Assembly: GCF_015832195.1 (NCBI RefSeq) | Contig: NW_024037374.1 | Location: forward strand, 3,821,331 to 3,885,330 | DNA: 64,000 nucleotides | Direction of reading: 5' to 3' | Source of the DNA: Motacilla alba alba | Lineage: Eukaryota > Chordata > Aves > Passeriformes > Motacillidae | In this document: positions 42,161 through 55,078 of the stretch, one piece after another | Layout: each line of letters starts with the position of its first letter | Numbering within the stretch: position 1 is the stretch's first letter | Notes under the pieces: model-generated | What the model was told of the DNA's origin: nothing | Seen by the model: the letters and a program-made list of their open reading frames with translations, nothing else | Databases searched by the model: none | Made by a program: the position numbers and the translations under genes

Positions 42161-43160
42161 NNNNNNNNNNNNNNNNNNNNNNNNNNNNNNNNNNNNNNNN
42201 NNNNNNNNNNNNNNNNNNNNNNNNNNNNNNNNNNNNNNNNNNNNNNNNNNNNNNNNNNNNNNNNNNNNNNNNNNNNNNNNNNNNNNNNNNNNNNNNNNNN
42301 NNNNNNNNNNNNNNNNNNNNNNNNNNNNNNNNNNNNNNNNNNNNNNNNNNNNNNNNNNNNNNNNNNNNNNNNNNNNNNNNNNNNNNNNNNNNNNNNNNNN
42401 NNNNNNNNNNNNNNNNNNNNNNNNNNNNNNNNNNNNNNNNNNNNNNNNNNNNNNNNNNNNNNNNNNNNNNNNNNNNNNNNNNNNNNNNNNNNNNNNNNNN
42501 NNNNNNNNNNNNNNNNNNNNNNNNNNNNNNNNNNNNNNNNNNNNNNNNNNNNNNNNNNNNNNNNNNNNNNNNNNNNNNNNNNNNNNNNNNNNNNNNNNNN
42601 NNNNNNNNNNNNNNNNNNNNNNNNNNNNNNNNNNNNNNNNNNNNNNNNNNNNNNNNNNNNNNNNNNNNNNNNNNNNNNNNNNNNNNNNNNNNNNNNNNNN
42701 NNNNNNNNNNNNNNNNNNNNNNNNNNNNNNNNNNNNNNNNNNNNNNNNNNNNNNNNNNNNNNNNNNNNNNNNNNNNNNNNNNNNNNNNNNNNNNNNNNNN
42801 NNNNNNNNNNNNNNNNNNNNNNNNNNNNNNNNNNNNNNNNNNNNNNNNNNNNNNNNNNNNNNNNNNNNNNNNNNNNNNNNNNNNNNNNNNNNNNNNNNNN
42901 NNNNNNNNNNNNNNNNNNNNNNNNNNNNNNNNNNNNNNNNNNNNNNNNNNNNNNNNNNNNNNNNNNNNNNNNNNNNNNNNNNNNNNNNNNNNNNNNNNNN
43001 NNNNNNNNNNNNNNNNNNNNNNNNNNNNNNNNNNNNNNNNNNNNNNNNNNNNNNNNNNNNNNNNNNNNNNNNNNNNNNNNNNNNNNNNNNNNNNNNNNNN
43101 NNNNNNNNNNNNNNNNNNNNNNNNNNNNNNNNNNNNNNNNNNNNNNNNNNNNNNNNNNNN
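42161..43160. other. Assembly gap (1,000 N)
   Basis: Exactly 1,000 N, a conventional gap of unknown size. It separates the PIM-like exons from the minisatellite at the edge of duplication copy 2. ORFs drawn across it are meaningless. Confidence 0.99.
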
Positions 43161-43620
43161 CCCACCAGGGCTGAGAGGGACAGAGACCCCCCCGGCCTCC
43201 CCAGGGATGAGAAGGTCAGGGAGCCCCCCCAGCCCTGAGCACCCTCAGCGGTGAGAGGGACACAGAGCCCCTGGTCCCCAGCCCTGCACAAGCATTCCCT
43301 GAGGCCAGAGGGGTGGAGACCCCCCGAGCATCGCCCAGGGCACGGGGACAGAGACCCCTGAGCATCCCCTGGGCTGAGAGGGACAGAGACTGCCCAGAGC
43401 ACCCCCTGGCACAGGGATGAGAGGGAGGGAGATCCCCCAGGCCTTCCCTGGGGTGAGAATGATGGAGACCCCCTGGGCAATGGCCTGGGGTGACAGGGTC
43501 AGGGACACCCCCAGGGGAATGGCCAGGGGTGACAGGGGAGCATCCCCCAAGCCCTGGCCAAGCATCCCCCAGGGCGAGAGGCACAGAGACCCCTGGAACA
43601 TCCCCTGGGCACTGGACAAA
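43161..43620. repeat. GC-rich minisatellite, copy 2
   Basis: Same ~45-60-bp units as 14800-15295, starting at the gap edge. The array probably caused the assembly to break. Confidence 0.8.
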
Positions 43621-44599
43621 AGAAACTTGGCAGAAATCAAACTTAACTCGGCATAAAATACTTTGCTGAATACTTGCTCTTCCCACAAGTCACTTCTGAT
43701 GGAAATGCAAACAAATCCCAAACATGAATAAACTGACCATAGAAGCAATTCTGTGGCAATTCCAAGTTTCATCGGTTCCTGCACAGCTCCAGCTCAGGTG
43801 CTGGCAGGTTCCGATAAAAGAGAAGTGGAAATTCGGCCCAAGACAGATTATTAAAAGGGAGGGAAAGCTCTGTGTAGCTGTCACAAAGGTGACAGGGACA
43901 AAAAGAAAAATATTCTCACATTTGTCAAAGCCCCAAACCTGTGAATTCAGGACTTATTTGGGAATTTAGCTGGTTGAGCTGGGCTTCTTGTGGGACTTTT
44001 AGCAGCCTTGTGTTCCTCACCGCGGGGGTGAATGAACCTTGTCAGTCTCGCTGGTATCATTTGCTCCCTTTCCTCCTGTGATTTTAACAAACTAGTCAAG
44101 GAAGGACAACAAAATATTTTCTTTACACTGGCCACCCACAACAGCCATTTTCCTCATCAGTTCTCCCATAAGTCGCTCAGAGGAAGCTGTGTCCACGTTT
44201 CCAAGAGTTGCTCCAGAGAGAACCAAAACCTCCTCAGAGGAGGGAGCCATGCTGTTGTCAAAGGCACTTGAGGTCAGAGAACAGTGTCCTGAACTCACTG
44301 TGCCAAAATAATGTGGCAATGTGGTTAAGAAAATTGTTAGAGAGATGCCTCTGCCCCAATTAAGGTGCTGACGAGACCAAATCCAAAGTGGATTTTATTG
44401 AACAGTAAATGTGAGGCAGACAGAGAGATGGAAAGAAAGAGAAAAGGGGGGAGAGCAAGCGAGTGACAGGGACAGAGACCTCCCCTGGGGCAGGGCAAGT
44501 GTGACATTGTGACATTGTGTGGCCTTCCCGGGGTGGGGGTTTTCCACCTGAGCCAGTTTGGGTAAGGGCAGTGGTGTTCACCCCCCTGAGCAGGGATTG

Positions 44600-45080
44600 C
44601 CCCGCTGTTTCAGGTTGCAATGTAAGATGTAACCAAAAGCATGTTTGCAATCACCATCTTCATAAACTGCTATAAACAGGCGGGGCAGTGCTCTTGATCT
44701 CTCCCATGACTCACCCCTGATAACGCCCTCCAGGGGCTCTCTCCTGTTAATGGGCCATGGAGTGTCACTGCAGGACTGATCAAATTCCATCATCCCATTG
44801 TGGGATGCTCCGCCCAGGGGGAGGAACCAAGCATTCCTACCTGGATATAAGCTGAGCCAGGCAACACCAGCAGCACCTTGCCCACTGGATTCCCAGAGGA
44901 CAAGAGCTCCATAACCACCCCTGGACCTTCAGAGGAAGACCAGACTCTTCTACAGGATCACTGCTTGACAGAATCATGTTCATCACTCCAACAGGACTGC
45001 AGCCACCATTTGATCAGACTGCTGCCACCACCCTGACCAAGAGGATGTACGGTTATATCCTGACTCTGTCAGTTTCAGGC
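44600..45080 (+). mobile_element. Uninterrupted LTR-B-like LTR upstream of zinc-finger copy 2
   Basis: The paralogue of 16280-16586 plus 24967-25130 in one piece. TATA-like 'tggatataagc' (44846-44850). About 300 bases separate the TATA box from the zinc-finger start codon. Confidence 0.7.
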
Positions 45081-45139
45081 AGTGTTTCTGTCTCATTGCC
45101 TTGATCTTAATTCTCTTTTTAACTTGTAATTCTGCATTA

Positions 45140-45838
<699 letters not shown>

Positions 45839-45879
45839 GAAGTGCCCTGGTGATCCATGGTCCCTGTGATCCATGCTGG

Positions 45880-46340
45880 GAAGACACCTGTACCTTTTCC
45901 TGCCCCTGCCAATGACATGATGTGGCATTGAAGAACATGAGGGTCTGGCCATGGCCCTGTCATTACATTGACTCCCACCTCAGGTCATAGCCAGGGGCAG
46001 GAAAGGGACTCTCTCTTCCCCCGAGGAGAAGGGTGTCCTTTCCAGGCAGGAGGAAATACGTGGCCAGGAAGTGCCAGTCGTTGATGTTGTGGTTTTCCCT
46101 GTAGATAGTTTTACTTACCCTTCTGTTATCAATATTGTTTCTGTTTGTTCTTTGTCTCGTTGCTGTTCCCAGTAAATTGTTCTTATCCCAGCCCAGGATC
46201 CTTGCCTTTTGTGCTTTCCATGGGAGGTGGGAGGGCAATGAGCAGCAGCACGGTCTTAGCAGCTGCAGGAAACTGGGCAATCCCATTCCTAAACCCTGGC
46301 CTGTGGAAACCTCTTCCCTCTGGTGCCCAGGGACAGCACT
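45880..46340. other. Zinc-finger 3' UTR-like sequence
   Basis: Conserved with 25940-26395 in copy 1 and non-coding in both, including 'gagggtctggccatggccct'. No other feature seen. Confidence 0.4.
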
Positions 46341-46342
46341 GG

Positions 46343-46471
46343 AGGGAACGGCTGCAGCTGAGTCGGGGCAGGCTTAGGGTGGATCTCAGGAAAAGGTTTT
46401 TCCCCAGAGGCTGCTGGGGCCCTGCCCAGGCTCCCCAGGGAAGGTTCACAGCTCCAGGGCTCTTTGAGCTT
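46343..46471 (+). mobile_element. CR1 LINE fragment, copy 2
   Basis: Paralogue of 26400-26528 with the same CR1 3' UTR motifs. Confidence 0.7.
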
Positions 46472-47142
46472 TTCCTGGTTCAGGGCAAATTTCAGGCAGA
46501 ACCCCCAAAGGGGCTCCTCTAGAAAAGCAGATTCAATTGGCCCCTCCCCCCAACTGGTTCGGGAGAGAATACCTCCTTAGAGAAAAGCGGAATAAAACCT
46601 GTTTGTTGAACAATAAAACCTGAACAATATGAAACAACAAAACTTCTTGCTGCTCCAAAAGAGATGACAAACTCAGAAAAGTCCCCTCCCCAGGTTGAAG
46701 CTCAGCTCATCAGTCTCTTATCAGTCCCTCTGGTGGTGGAAATGCCGTGGCCCAGGCCCGGCCCGGTGGGTCACAGGTGCGAGCTGCCAGTGCTCTTCTG
46801 GGTGTTCAGTCCAGAGCAGGTTTAAACAGCTCCAAAGAGAAGAGAAAAAGGGAAAAAAAACAAAAAAAATAACAAACCACAGTCCAGGGAACTTCTCTGC
46901 CTCAGCTAGCTAAAACTAACTAAAATAAAGGAGAGCTCTGTCCTGCTGTCTGTCCATCCGCAGACAGCACAGTCCAGGAGCAGGAATGTGGAGGAGTGAG
47001 TGCAGTGTCTGAAAACAAACTGCGTGCTTCTTCTCTCCCCCTCCACTCTCTGGAAGAAGTCTTAAAGGTGCAAAACTTATTATTTAGCATAAGCAGAACA
47101 AGACGTTTTGAGATAAAAGCATCGTATAGTCAACCCAGGACA
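46472..47142 (-). repeat. 3' LTR (LTR-A family), copy 2
   Basis: Minus strand TGTCCTGGGTTGACTA after AAGGGGTGGAA; paralogue of 26529-27194. Confidence 0.75.
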
Positions 47143-47533
47143 TTCCACCCCTTATCCCCATATCGTCATCTTACTACTAAAACTAATATATATTCTAACT
47201 CTACAAACACATGCATTGTACATCCAATATACAGCTATACACAGACAATGGTAGTAACATTCAGCAAACAGTGATATTTACACATAGTTCTCACCCCACA
47301 ATCAGATCTCCCTGAGGTACACATCCTGTTCTTCCATCTCTCTGCATTATCCACCATGTGCAACCTGGTCCCTGAGCAAAGACAACCCCACCTATGGGTT
47401 TGTCTGTACTCAAGGCAGAATTGAGCCACACGGTCTTCCCTAACAAACCTCTGACATGTACCACTGGGACTTGATCTCCATCTATTTTATTCAGGGACTC
47501 AGAGCGGGCAGGACCTGCTTGGTTGGTGGAACC

Positions 47534-48067
47534 TCAGGTGTTAACTAACCAGGTGGCCTTTGCTAAATGCTGCTCCCAATTTTTGAAAGATCCCCCACCC
47601 AGGGCTTTCAACTGGGTTTTTAGTAGTCCGTTGTACCTCTCCACTTTGCCTGCAGCTGGTGCATGGTAGGGGATATGGTGCACCCACTCAATGCCATGTT
47701 CCCTAGCCCAGGTGTTGATAAGGCCGTTCTTGAAATGAGTCCCGTTGTCTGATTCAATCCTTTCAGGGGAGCCATGTCTCCACAGGACCTGCTTTTCAAG
47801 GCCCAGGATGGTGTTACGGGCAGTAGCGTGAGGCACAGGGTAGGTCTCCAACCATCCCGTGATGGCTTCCACCATGGTCAGCACGTAGCGCTTGCCCTGG
47901 CGTGTCTGGGGCAGTGGGATGCAGTCAATCTGCCAGGCCTCCCCATACTTGTACTTGGACCAACACCCACCATACCACAGGGGCTTCACCCACTTGGCCT
48001 GCTTGATGGCAGCACACATCTTACAGTCATGGATAACCTGAGAAACACTGTCCATGGTTACATCCAC
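47534..48067 (-). pseudogene. ERVL-like integrase core, copy 2
   Basis: 177 codons with zinc-domain CxxC and the DD35E triad D48, D107 and E143 all present. The 5' part of integrase is in other frames, with stops near 48068 and 48134. Confidence 0.85.
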
Positions 48068-48349
48068 CCCTCGGTCTCGTGCCCACTTATAGGTGACATC
48101 TCTACCCTGATGACCTGAGGCATCATGGGCTCATTGAGCGAGGAATAACTCTCCCTTGTGTTCCCAACCTAGGTGTATCTTGTACACCCCTATCTTTGCA
48201 GCCTGGTCTGCCTGCTCATTGTTTTGGTGCTCCTCATTGGCTCTACTCTTGGGCATCTACATGGCAGACGCTCACAGGTAGCCTCCCTACCCTGGTAGTG
48301 ATGTCTTTCCACTCTTCAGCAGCCCAAATTGGTTTTCCTTTGCACTGCC

Positions 48350-48941
48350 AATCAGCCTTTTTCCACCTCTCCAGCCATCCCCACAGAGCATTGGCTACCA
48401 TCCATGAATCAGTGTAGAGGTAGAGCTTTGGCCGCTTCTCTCTTTCTGAAATGTCCAGGGCCAGCTGAAGGGCTTTGAATTCATCAAGTGTGCTTGATCC
48501 ACCTTCTCCTTCAGTGGCCTCTGCAACCTGTCATGTGGGGCTCCATACGGCTGCTTTCCACTCCTGATTCATTCCTACGATGCGACAGGAACCATCAGTG
48601 AAAAGAGCATAGCCTGTTTCCTCTGGGGGCAGTTGCTTATATGGAGGAGCTTCTTCAGCCCATGTCACTGGTTCTTGTTCTTCATCTGTGACACCAACAT
48701 TTTCACCTTCGGGCCAATTTGTAATTACCTCCAGAATCCCAGGGTGATTCAGTTTACCTGTACAGGCACACTGTATGATGAGGGCAATCCACTTGCTCCA
48801 TGTAGCACTGGTGGCATGGGGGGTGGCAGGAACCTTGCCTTTGAACATCCACCCCAGCACCGGAAGTTGGGGTGCCAGGAGGAGTTGTGCTTCAGTGCCA
48901 ATCACCACTGAGGCAGCTTGGACTCCTTCATAGGCAGCCAA
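48350..48941 (-). pseudogene. ERVL-like RNase H, copy 2, stop-interrupted
   Basis: FTDGS is present in the frame 48531-48941. A TGA at 48531 (where copy 1 reads through) truncates it before the conserved Glu and second Asp, which continue in frame below the stop. Confidence 0.75.
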
Positions 48942-49012
48942 AATGTCTTTCTCTGTTGTTGAGTATAGTTGGCTTCAGACCCTCTGTAGCTTTAACTCCA
49001 AAATCCCAGTGG

Positions 49013-49954
49013 TCAGCCTCGAGTCTCCCCAGGCACCTTCTGCCAAAGGCTCCAGGACAAACCATGGCTCCCAGCTGCAGAGTAGAGCATGTTCCTCACC
49101 TCTGGTCCTGTCCTGACTGGGCCAAGGGCTACCGCATGAGTGATCTCCTGCTTGATCGGGGCAAAGGCTTGTTGCTGCTCAGGGCCCCAGTGGAAAGTGT
49201 TCTTCTGATGGGTGACCAGGTAAAGAGGGCTCATGATCTGACTGTACTCAGGAATGTGCATTCTCCAAAAGCCTATGGCACCTAGGAAAGCTTGTGTTTC
49301 CTTCTTGCTGCATGGTGGAGACATTGCTGTGATCTTGTTGATAACATTGGTGGAAATCTGACGCCGTCCATCTTGCCACTTCACTCCCAGAAACTGGATC
49401 TCTTGGGCAGGTCCCTTGACTTTGCTCTTCTTGATGGCAAAGCCAGCTTTCAGGAGAATCTGGATGATTTTCTCTCCTTTCTCAAACACTTCTGCTGCCA
49501 TCTTCCCCCATACAATGACATCATCAACATATTGCAAATGTTCTGGAGCCTCACCCTTTTCTGGTGCACTCTGGATCAGTCCATGGCAGATGGTGGGGCT
49601 GTGCTTCCACCCCTGGGGCAGTCGGTTCCAGGTGTACTGCACTCCCCTCCACGTGAAAGCCAACTGAGGCCTGCATTCTGCTGCCAGAGGAATGGAGAAA
49701 AACGTGTTGACAATGTCAATAGTGGCGTACCACTTTGCTGCCTTGGACTCCAGCTCGTACTGGAGTTCCAGCATGTCTGGCACAGCAGCGCTCAGCGGTG
49801 GAGTCACTTCATTCAAGCCACGATAGTCCACAGTCAATCTCCATTGTCTGTCAGACTTGTGCACAGGCCAGATGGGACTGTTGAAGGGTGAGTGGGTTTT
49901 GCCGACCACCCCTTGGCTCTCCAGTTCAGGGATCATTTTGTGGATGGGGATCAC
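49013..49954 (-). CDS. ERVL-like reverse transcriptase, copy 2, open frame
   Basis: 313 codons covering fingers, palm and thumb. The palm aspartate is in YATIDI (D80) and the active site YVDD at residues 142-145, with the LPQGW motif before it. The frame is intact over this stretch, unlike copy 1. The start shown is the first Met of the open frame, since the natural polyprotein would be read from gag-pro. A TGA lies just upstream in the junction with protease, so no complete polyprotein can be made. Confidence 0.85.
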   Translation of the reverse strand: MIPIHKMIPELESQGVVGKTHSPFNSPIWPVHKSDRQWRLTVDYRGLNEVTPPLSAAVPDMLELQYELESKAAKWYATIDIVNTFFSIPLAAECRPQLAFTWRGVQYTWNRLPQGWKHSPTICHGLIQSAPEKGEAPEHLQYVDDVIVWGKMAAEVFEKGEKIIQILLKAGFAIKKSKVKGPAQEIQFLGVKWQDGRRQISTNVINKITAMSPPCSKKETQAFLGAIGFWRMHIPEYSQIMSPLYLVTHQKNTFHWGPEQQQAFAPIKQEITHAVALGPVRTGPEVRNMLYSAAGSHGLSWSLWQKVPGETRG

Positions 49955-50042
49955 GGCATCTCAATTTGCTCAGTACTGCCGGCAGTGCACCGTCGAGGTG
50001 GCAATCGGCACTCGTTGCTCTGCCACCCTCAAGAATCTTACC

Positions 50043-50340
50043 TCAAATGGGTTTTATGACAGTCCAGGCAAAGTGATCAATTGCTTCATGTTCTCTGCCT
50101 CTACAGCAGCTATGCCAAGACCCCATCTGAGTCCCTTTGAGTCTTTGTAATAGCCATTCTGGGGGAAGTCTATGCCCAGAATACATGGGGCCTCTGGGCC
50201 AGTCACAAAGGGATGTTTCTTTCACTCTTTCCCCATCACCCTGGCAATGGAAACAGGTTCTGCCCCCACGTGTCCCAATGGTATCAGAGTACACTGCGCA
50301 CCAGTATCAACTAAGGCACTGTATTTTTGTGGTTCTGATG
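50043..50340 (-). pseudogene. ERVL-like protease, copy 2
   Basis: Same region as 30028-30390; the VDTGA active-site stretch is at ~50290-50315. Frame is broken towards RT. Confidence 0.65.
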
Positions 50341-50539
50341 TGCCAGGCCATCGGATCCACACCATCCAGAAGATCCGGTTTTCCCGTGCCCCTTCCTGGC
50401 TAGAGGCAGGGCCCCTCTAACCCTGGATATTATTCCTTTCCTGGACATACATGGTAGAGGTTCCTTCGAGGAATCTGACAGATCATACTCAGCAGCTCGG
50501 TCATGGGAGGTTGGGGCTACCTTCACTTTACTGGAGTTC

Positions 50540-51700
50540 CCTCAGTTAGTATTTCCCTCCTTGATTTGACGCACCCGTGCTGCCAGGACAGAAGTGGGTT
50601 TTCCATCCCTGCTTCCTTCCTGTTTTCCCCATGGTCACACAGAAAGAATCATAGGTCAGCCCGTGGGGTGCACCCTCTCTCTAGCTGGGGAGCGTTGGGC
50701 TCTGACTTTGGGGCTTGTGACTCGCACTGGTGTGATGTGGGAACTGTTCCTCCTCACCTCCTCCCTCATCTCCTCTCTGAGTTCTTGGACCACGGCAGAG
50801 ACATGAGCCTTCATCGCGCCATTGATCACACTCCCATAATTTCTAAGCTTGTTGGCAACAGAGCCCACTGTCTCTCGGTTGGTATCGGCATCAATCGCTG
50901 CAATGAAGGTGGTGTATTGAGATGGCCCCGGATTTGCCAGACTCCACAACATTTGCCCTGTGCACTTCACCTTGTCAGGGTCATGATCACGCTGTCCATC
51001 CCTCCCAAAGAGCACCTCCAATACTGCCACTCCTCTCAGCTGTTGGATCCCTTCCTCAAGAGTCTTCCAGCACATTCTATGGTGGTGCCCCTGCATTCTC
51101 TCCCTGCGGACAAACCTCTCCTTGACACTTATTAAAAGCCGCTCCCAAAGGGAAAGGGACCCTGGCTCCCTCACAAAAATCTGATTCATACCTGAGTCCT
51201 GGGTCAAGGGTCCCAGATTCCTTGCCTCACCGCCATCCAGCTGGATGCCTGTACCCATAAGGTCCCAGACCTGAAGTAGCCAGGTTGTAAAAGCCTGATG
51301 TCCCCGTTGTACGTCTTTCTGCAGATTATGGAGACTTTTGTACCTCAGGGACTTGTTGATGATTGCAACCTCTGGCTCCCCTGAGGGTTGTGAGGGCCCT
51401 CCCCTATCTGGGTGCTCTGCATTTTTCTTAGATCTCTTGTTTCTACAGGGGCAACTGCTGCTGGCTGTGACTGCCTTTGCAGTTCAGCTGGAACCTGGAC
51501 AGTTGGAACATCTGTGGGTTCCAGGTGTTACACTGGCTGCACTATTAGACTCTCCCTCTTCGAGGCAGGGGGAGGGCTTCTCACCAGCTGAGGAAGTGTA
51601 TTCCTTCAGCATCTGGCCCATCTCATGCATCTCCTTCACCAGACCCCCCACCCAATCTGGGTAGTTCATATCTGGGGTGGCTGTGGGGTAGGGTCAGGCT
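50540..51700 (-). pseudogene. ERVL-like gag, copy 2
   Basis: The capsid-like 200-codon frame 50656-51258 is slightly longer than in copy 1 because one stop is absent. The upstream frame is 51484-51669. Otherwise as in copy 1. Confidence 0.6.
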
Positions 51701-51847
51701 CTGGGGCAGCAGCATCCCTAGGCTCTGGTGGCATGTCAGGTTCTGGGGGAGGTGTCAGGGTGGTTATCCAGGTTCATCTTCCCTTCTCTCTAAATGCTAA
51801 ATAGAACAGGCCTATCAGCAACACCAGCCTCTGTATGATATTAGTAT

Positions 51848-52189
51848 TTAGAGAACATCTGAACCCTTGAAAAACTGATGGGGCAGGCCCAAAGAGATGG
51901 TTAAAGGGTTGGGAGAAATTTTCCCCTGTGTCATTTCCTTACAGCAGGTGCCATTATTAAAGTATCCCCAAAAACATAAAGCTAGTGTGTGATAGCTGTG
52001 AATCCATGTGCCTGCTTTCCAGAGGAAGTTAAAAATCCATGAATTCCTCACCTTATTCACCCATAAAACAAACCGGATAACAGCCACAGTAGCCTTGGTT
52101 ACAGGACCCATGTTTAAACAAGGGCCTGCAAATGGCAGAAATACAGCCTGGATCATGTGCTGCCCAAACCAGGGTAAGCTGGACCACAT
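51848..52189 (-). pseudogene. Leader ORF, copy 2, shortened
   Basis: 113 codons homologous to residues ~12-125 of the copy 1 leader ORF (31832-32287). The hydrophobic segments are retained, but the C-terminus is altered by a short deletion near 51840 and the N-terminus by changes near 52200. Confidence 0.5.
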
Positions 52190-52279
52190 GCTGTCGCTTA
52201 ATGAGGTTTATATAGGCCACACACAAAAACTTAGATTTACTCAAGAACTGTTATTCCCTTTTTGTTTCTATGCCCTCGA

Positions 52280-52297
52280 GCCTCATGTTGGGCACCA
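52280..52297 (-). other. Primer-binding site, tRNA-Lys-like, copy 2
   Basis: Minus strand TGGTGCCCAACATGAGGC. It has different decay changes from copy 1, and together the two copies point to a tRNA-Lys-type site. Confidence 0.6.
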
Positions 52298-52302
52298 AAA
52301 TC

Positions 52303-52953
52303 TGTCTTGGTTTGGAAAGACAGGTGCCTGCTAAGGAAGGCAGGAGCCTCCCTGAAATGGAAAATGTGAATCACCTCCTTCCGAATTTCCTATAAAATTT
52401 ATATTCAGGGGTTCCTTAGAGGGAGCAGGAAATAACAGTTCTTTACTAGGGAAGAAAATAAAAGGATAAAATAAACAATGTTGTAAACTAAAACAATAGT
52501 GACAGAGTCAGAACACAACCTGACACCCTGTTGGTCAGGCTGTTGGTAGCAGTCCAATTGGAATTGTGGCTGCAGTGCTCCTGGAGTGTCAGGTGTGGTT
52601 CTGCTGGAGCAGGGATCCTGTAGAAAAAAGGTGTAGTCTTCCTCCAACAATCCAGTGGAAGAGGCAGCTGCTCCTCCTCTGGGAAATGCAATGGAGAAGC
52701 TGTGTGGTATTTCCAGAATCTCCAGATTATATCTGGGTAGAATGCTTGGCTCCTCCCTCTGGGCAGAGCATCTCCCAATGGGATGCTATAGTTCTCATCA
52801 GTCATGCAGTGACATTCAACAGCCTCTTATCAGCAGATGTTCCCTCCTGAGGGAGGAGTGATTGTGGAAGAGATAAGGAAAACTGCCCACTTAAGAGAGG
52901 ATAATGCGAAGCAGATGGCAAACAGAATACATTGTGCCTTGCAATCTGGAACA
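52303..52953 (-). repeat. 5' LTR (LTR-B family), copy 2
   Basis: Paralogue of 32362-33011. Beyond 52953 the sequences differ. Confidence 0.85.
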
Positions 52954-53039
52954 GTGTGCACACAGGAGTGCCTGTGCTGGGGAAATGTGGCAGAAATGCT
53001 GCTCTCTGAGGGGCTTGAGTGCCTTGGACAGCTGAGTCA

Positions 53040-53300
53040 GTCAGATATCCAGACATCAGTAAGTAAGGTTAAGTCACAAGGTCTAACCTAAGTTAAATGC
53101 TGCTAAGAGTTGTTCTTTTGCTAAGTTGTTAAGTTTAATTTAAATTATGAGCTAAGTGAAATATTGTTAAGTATTATTCCTCTGTTAAATTTTTAGTCAT
53201 AGGTTTTAAGTTAGGATAATACTGTTCAGTGCTGTTCTTTTGCTAAATTGTGAAGTTGAAGGTATCAGTTAAGGTTAAGGTGTAAGTTAAGTACTTTTAG
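53040..53300. repeat. TTAAG-rich low-complexity stretch
   Basis: Repeated 'gttaag', 'ctaagt' and 'taagttaag' over ~260 bases; a degenerate simple repeat leading into the CRE-like minisatellite. Confidence 0.5.
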
Positions 53301-53479
53301 GTTTGAGCTGTCTTAAGCTTTTGGGCCGTATTCCTTTTAACCTTGCCCTCACTGTCCCTGTGTCACACACACACACAGGGACAGTTGCTCGCTCATTTCT
53401 GGTTTGATTGCCTGGATTTGGTTTGGTTTTGTTGTTGCTTTGCCTCCTTGCTGTGCTGAAGTGTCCAGTCAGGAGCAGA

Positions 53480-54110
53480 GTGACATCGTGTGATGTCACA
53501 GAGCCCCCTATGATGTCACATAGCCATGTGTCACATCACACAGCACCATTGTGATGTCACAGAGCTAATTCTGGGATGTCACCCTGGAATTTCATGAAGC
53601 TGCACTGTGACGTCACAGAAGATTCTGTGATGTCAGAAAGCCACCATGTGATGTCATGTTGTGTTCTGTGATGTCACAGCCTGCTCTATGATGTTACACA
53701 GCCGCCCAGTGATGTCACAACCCACTCTCTGATGTCACACAGCCACCCTCTATGATGGCAGGATCTGCTCTATGGCCTCACACCCTACTCTGTGATGGCA
53801 CAGACAGCTCTGTGATGTTACACAACCCCCACTGTGATGTCACAAAACCCTCTCTATGATGTCATACTGCAACTCTCTAATGTTACAGCACACACTTTGA
53901 CCTCACAGCCTGTTCTATGATGTCACACAGCCATGCCATGATGTCACAGACTGCTCTGTGATGTCACAGAATCCCCTCTATGATGCTCTAGCTGCTCGAT
54001 GACCTCACACAACAAACTCTGTGATGTCATAGCCCAACCTGTGACCTCACACAGCCCACTCTGGGCTGTCACACAGCCCCTTGCTGACATCACAGCTGCT
54101 CTGTGCCTCT
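53480..54110. repeat. CRE-like TGATGTCA minisatellite, large array
   Basis: About 25 units of '(c)tctgtgatgtcacacagcc' and variants. One unit keeps the perfect palindrome TGACGTCA (53608-53615). Many others read TGATGTCA, and a few TGACATCA. Confidence 0.85.
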
Positions 54111-54149
54111 ATGACACAGCCACAGAGGTGCTGCTGTGACACAGCCCCC

Positions 54150-55075
54150 TCTGGGACATGCCACAGCCCCTGGCAGTGCTGAGCCCCTGTGAGCTCTGTC
54201 TGTGCCCTGCTCGTGTCCCTGAGCTGCCCTGGCAGTGCCCCAGCCCTGCTGGGCTGTGCACAGGAGCTGCTCCTGGCCAGAGCTGTCTCTCTGCAGCGCT
54301 GCCCTTGCCAGGAGCTGCCTCTGGGCCAGGAGCCCGGCCCAGCTCAGCAGCACAGACACAGCACAAGGACTTTAATGACCCTCTGGGGCTTTGATGCTCT
54401 TTGCATCACACTCAGTCCCTCAGAGTGTGCTCAAAAAATTTCTCAAGAACTCAAAGTGACATTGATACACTCAGGTTTCTTGTACTTTAAATAGATCCCT
54501 GTGAGGCACAAGACTGACAGTCCCCAGGTTCCAGGTAGAGCAGAGCACTGGAGGCAGTGATGACAGGTGGGGACAAGCAAGGGAAAGGTGTCTCTGGTGC
54601 TGAGCAAACCTGGATGTGTTTCAGCAATGCAAAGGCCCAAGGCCTGAGCCCCAGCCCCTGGCAAGGCAGATCCTGTCCCTCCCTCCTTGCTCAGGGCTCT
54701 TCCCGGGATGGGCACTGGCATGTGGGGATGTGCAATGCCAAGGGCAGCACCATGGGGCGGCCCCTGCCAGGCTGCTGAGCAGGGACAAGGAGGCAATGAG
54801 GCCCCAGGGCTGCAAGGGTCACTTGTCCCCTCGTGGCCTCAGGCCCAGGGCCAGCAGCCATGGCCCAAGTGCTGCCCAAGTTGGCTCTGTCAGGGCCTTG
54901 CAGCTGCTGCCCATCCCTGTGCCCTGTGCAGCCCAGGCTGTCCCACGGTGTCCCTGCCCTGCGCCTCTGTCCCTGCAGGCTGTCGTCACCCCCCGGCTGC
55001 CCCACCTGGCTGGCCCCTTCCTTTGCTGACAGCTCTGCCTCCTGCCTGCCTCTGCCTGCCCACACAAAGCCTTGG
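54150..55075. repeat. Duplicated block C, copy 2
   Basis: Same orientation as 6445-7170; clear homology at 54340-54390 and 54500-54580. No coding frame recognised. Confidence 0.6.
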
Positions 55076-55078
55076 CCT

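Larger units (their letters stand above)
46472..52953 (-). mobile_element. ERVL-like provirus, copy 2 (minus strand)
   Basis: Same order as copy 1: LTR-B (52953-52303), primer-binding site, leader ORF, gag, protease, RT, RNase H, integrase, polypurine tract, LTR-A (47142-~46472). Here the RT frame is open, while RNase H has an extra stop. Confidence 0.85.

Noticed and set aside
41204..43480. Long ORFs crossing the N run (758, 540 and 391 codons)
   Set aside because: Created by translating N; only the kinase exons at their ends are real sequence evidence.
53480..54110. CRISPR-like array of short repeats
   Set aside because: Units abut without unique spacers and vary in length; it is a vertebrate minisatellite.
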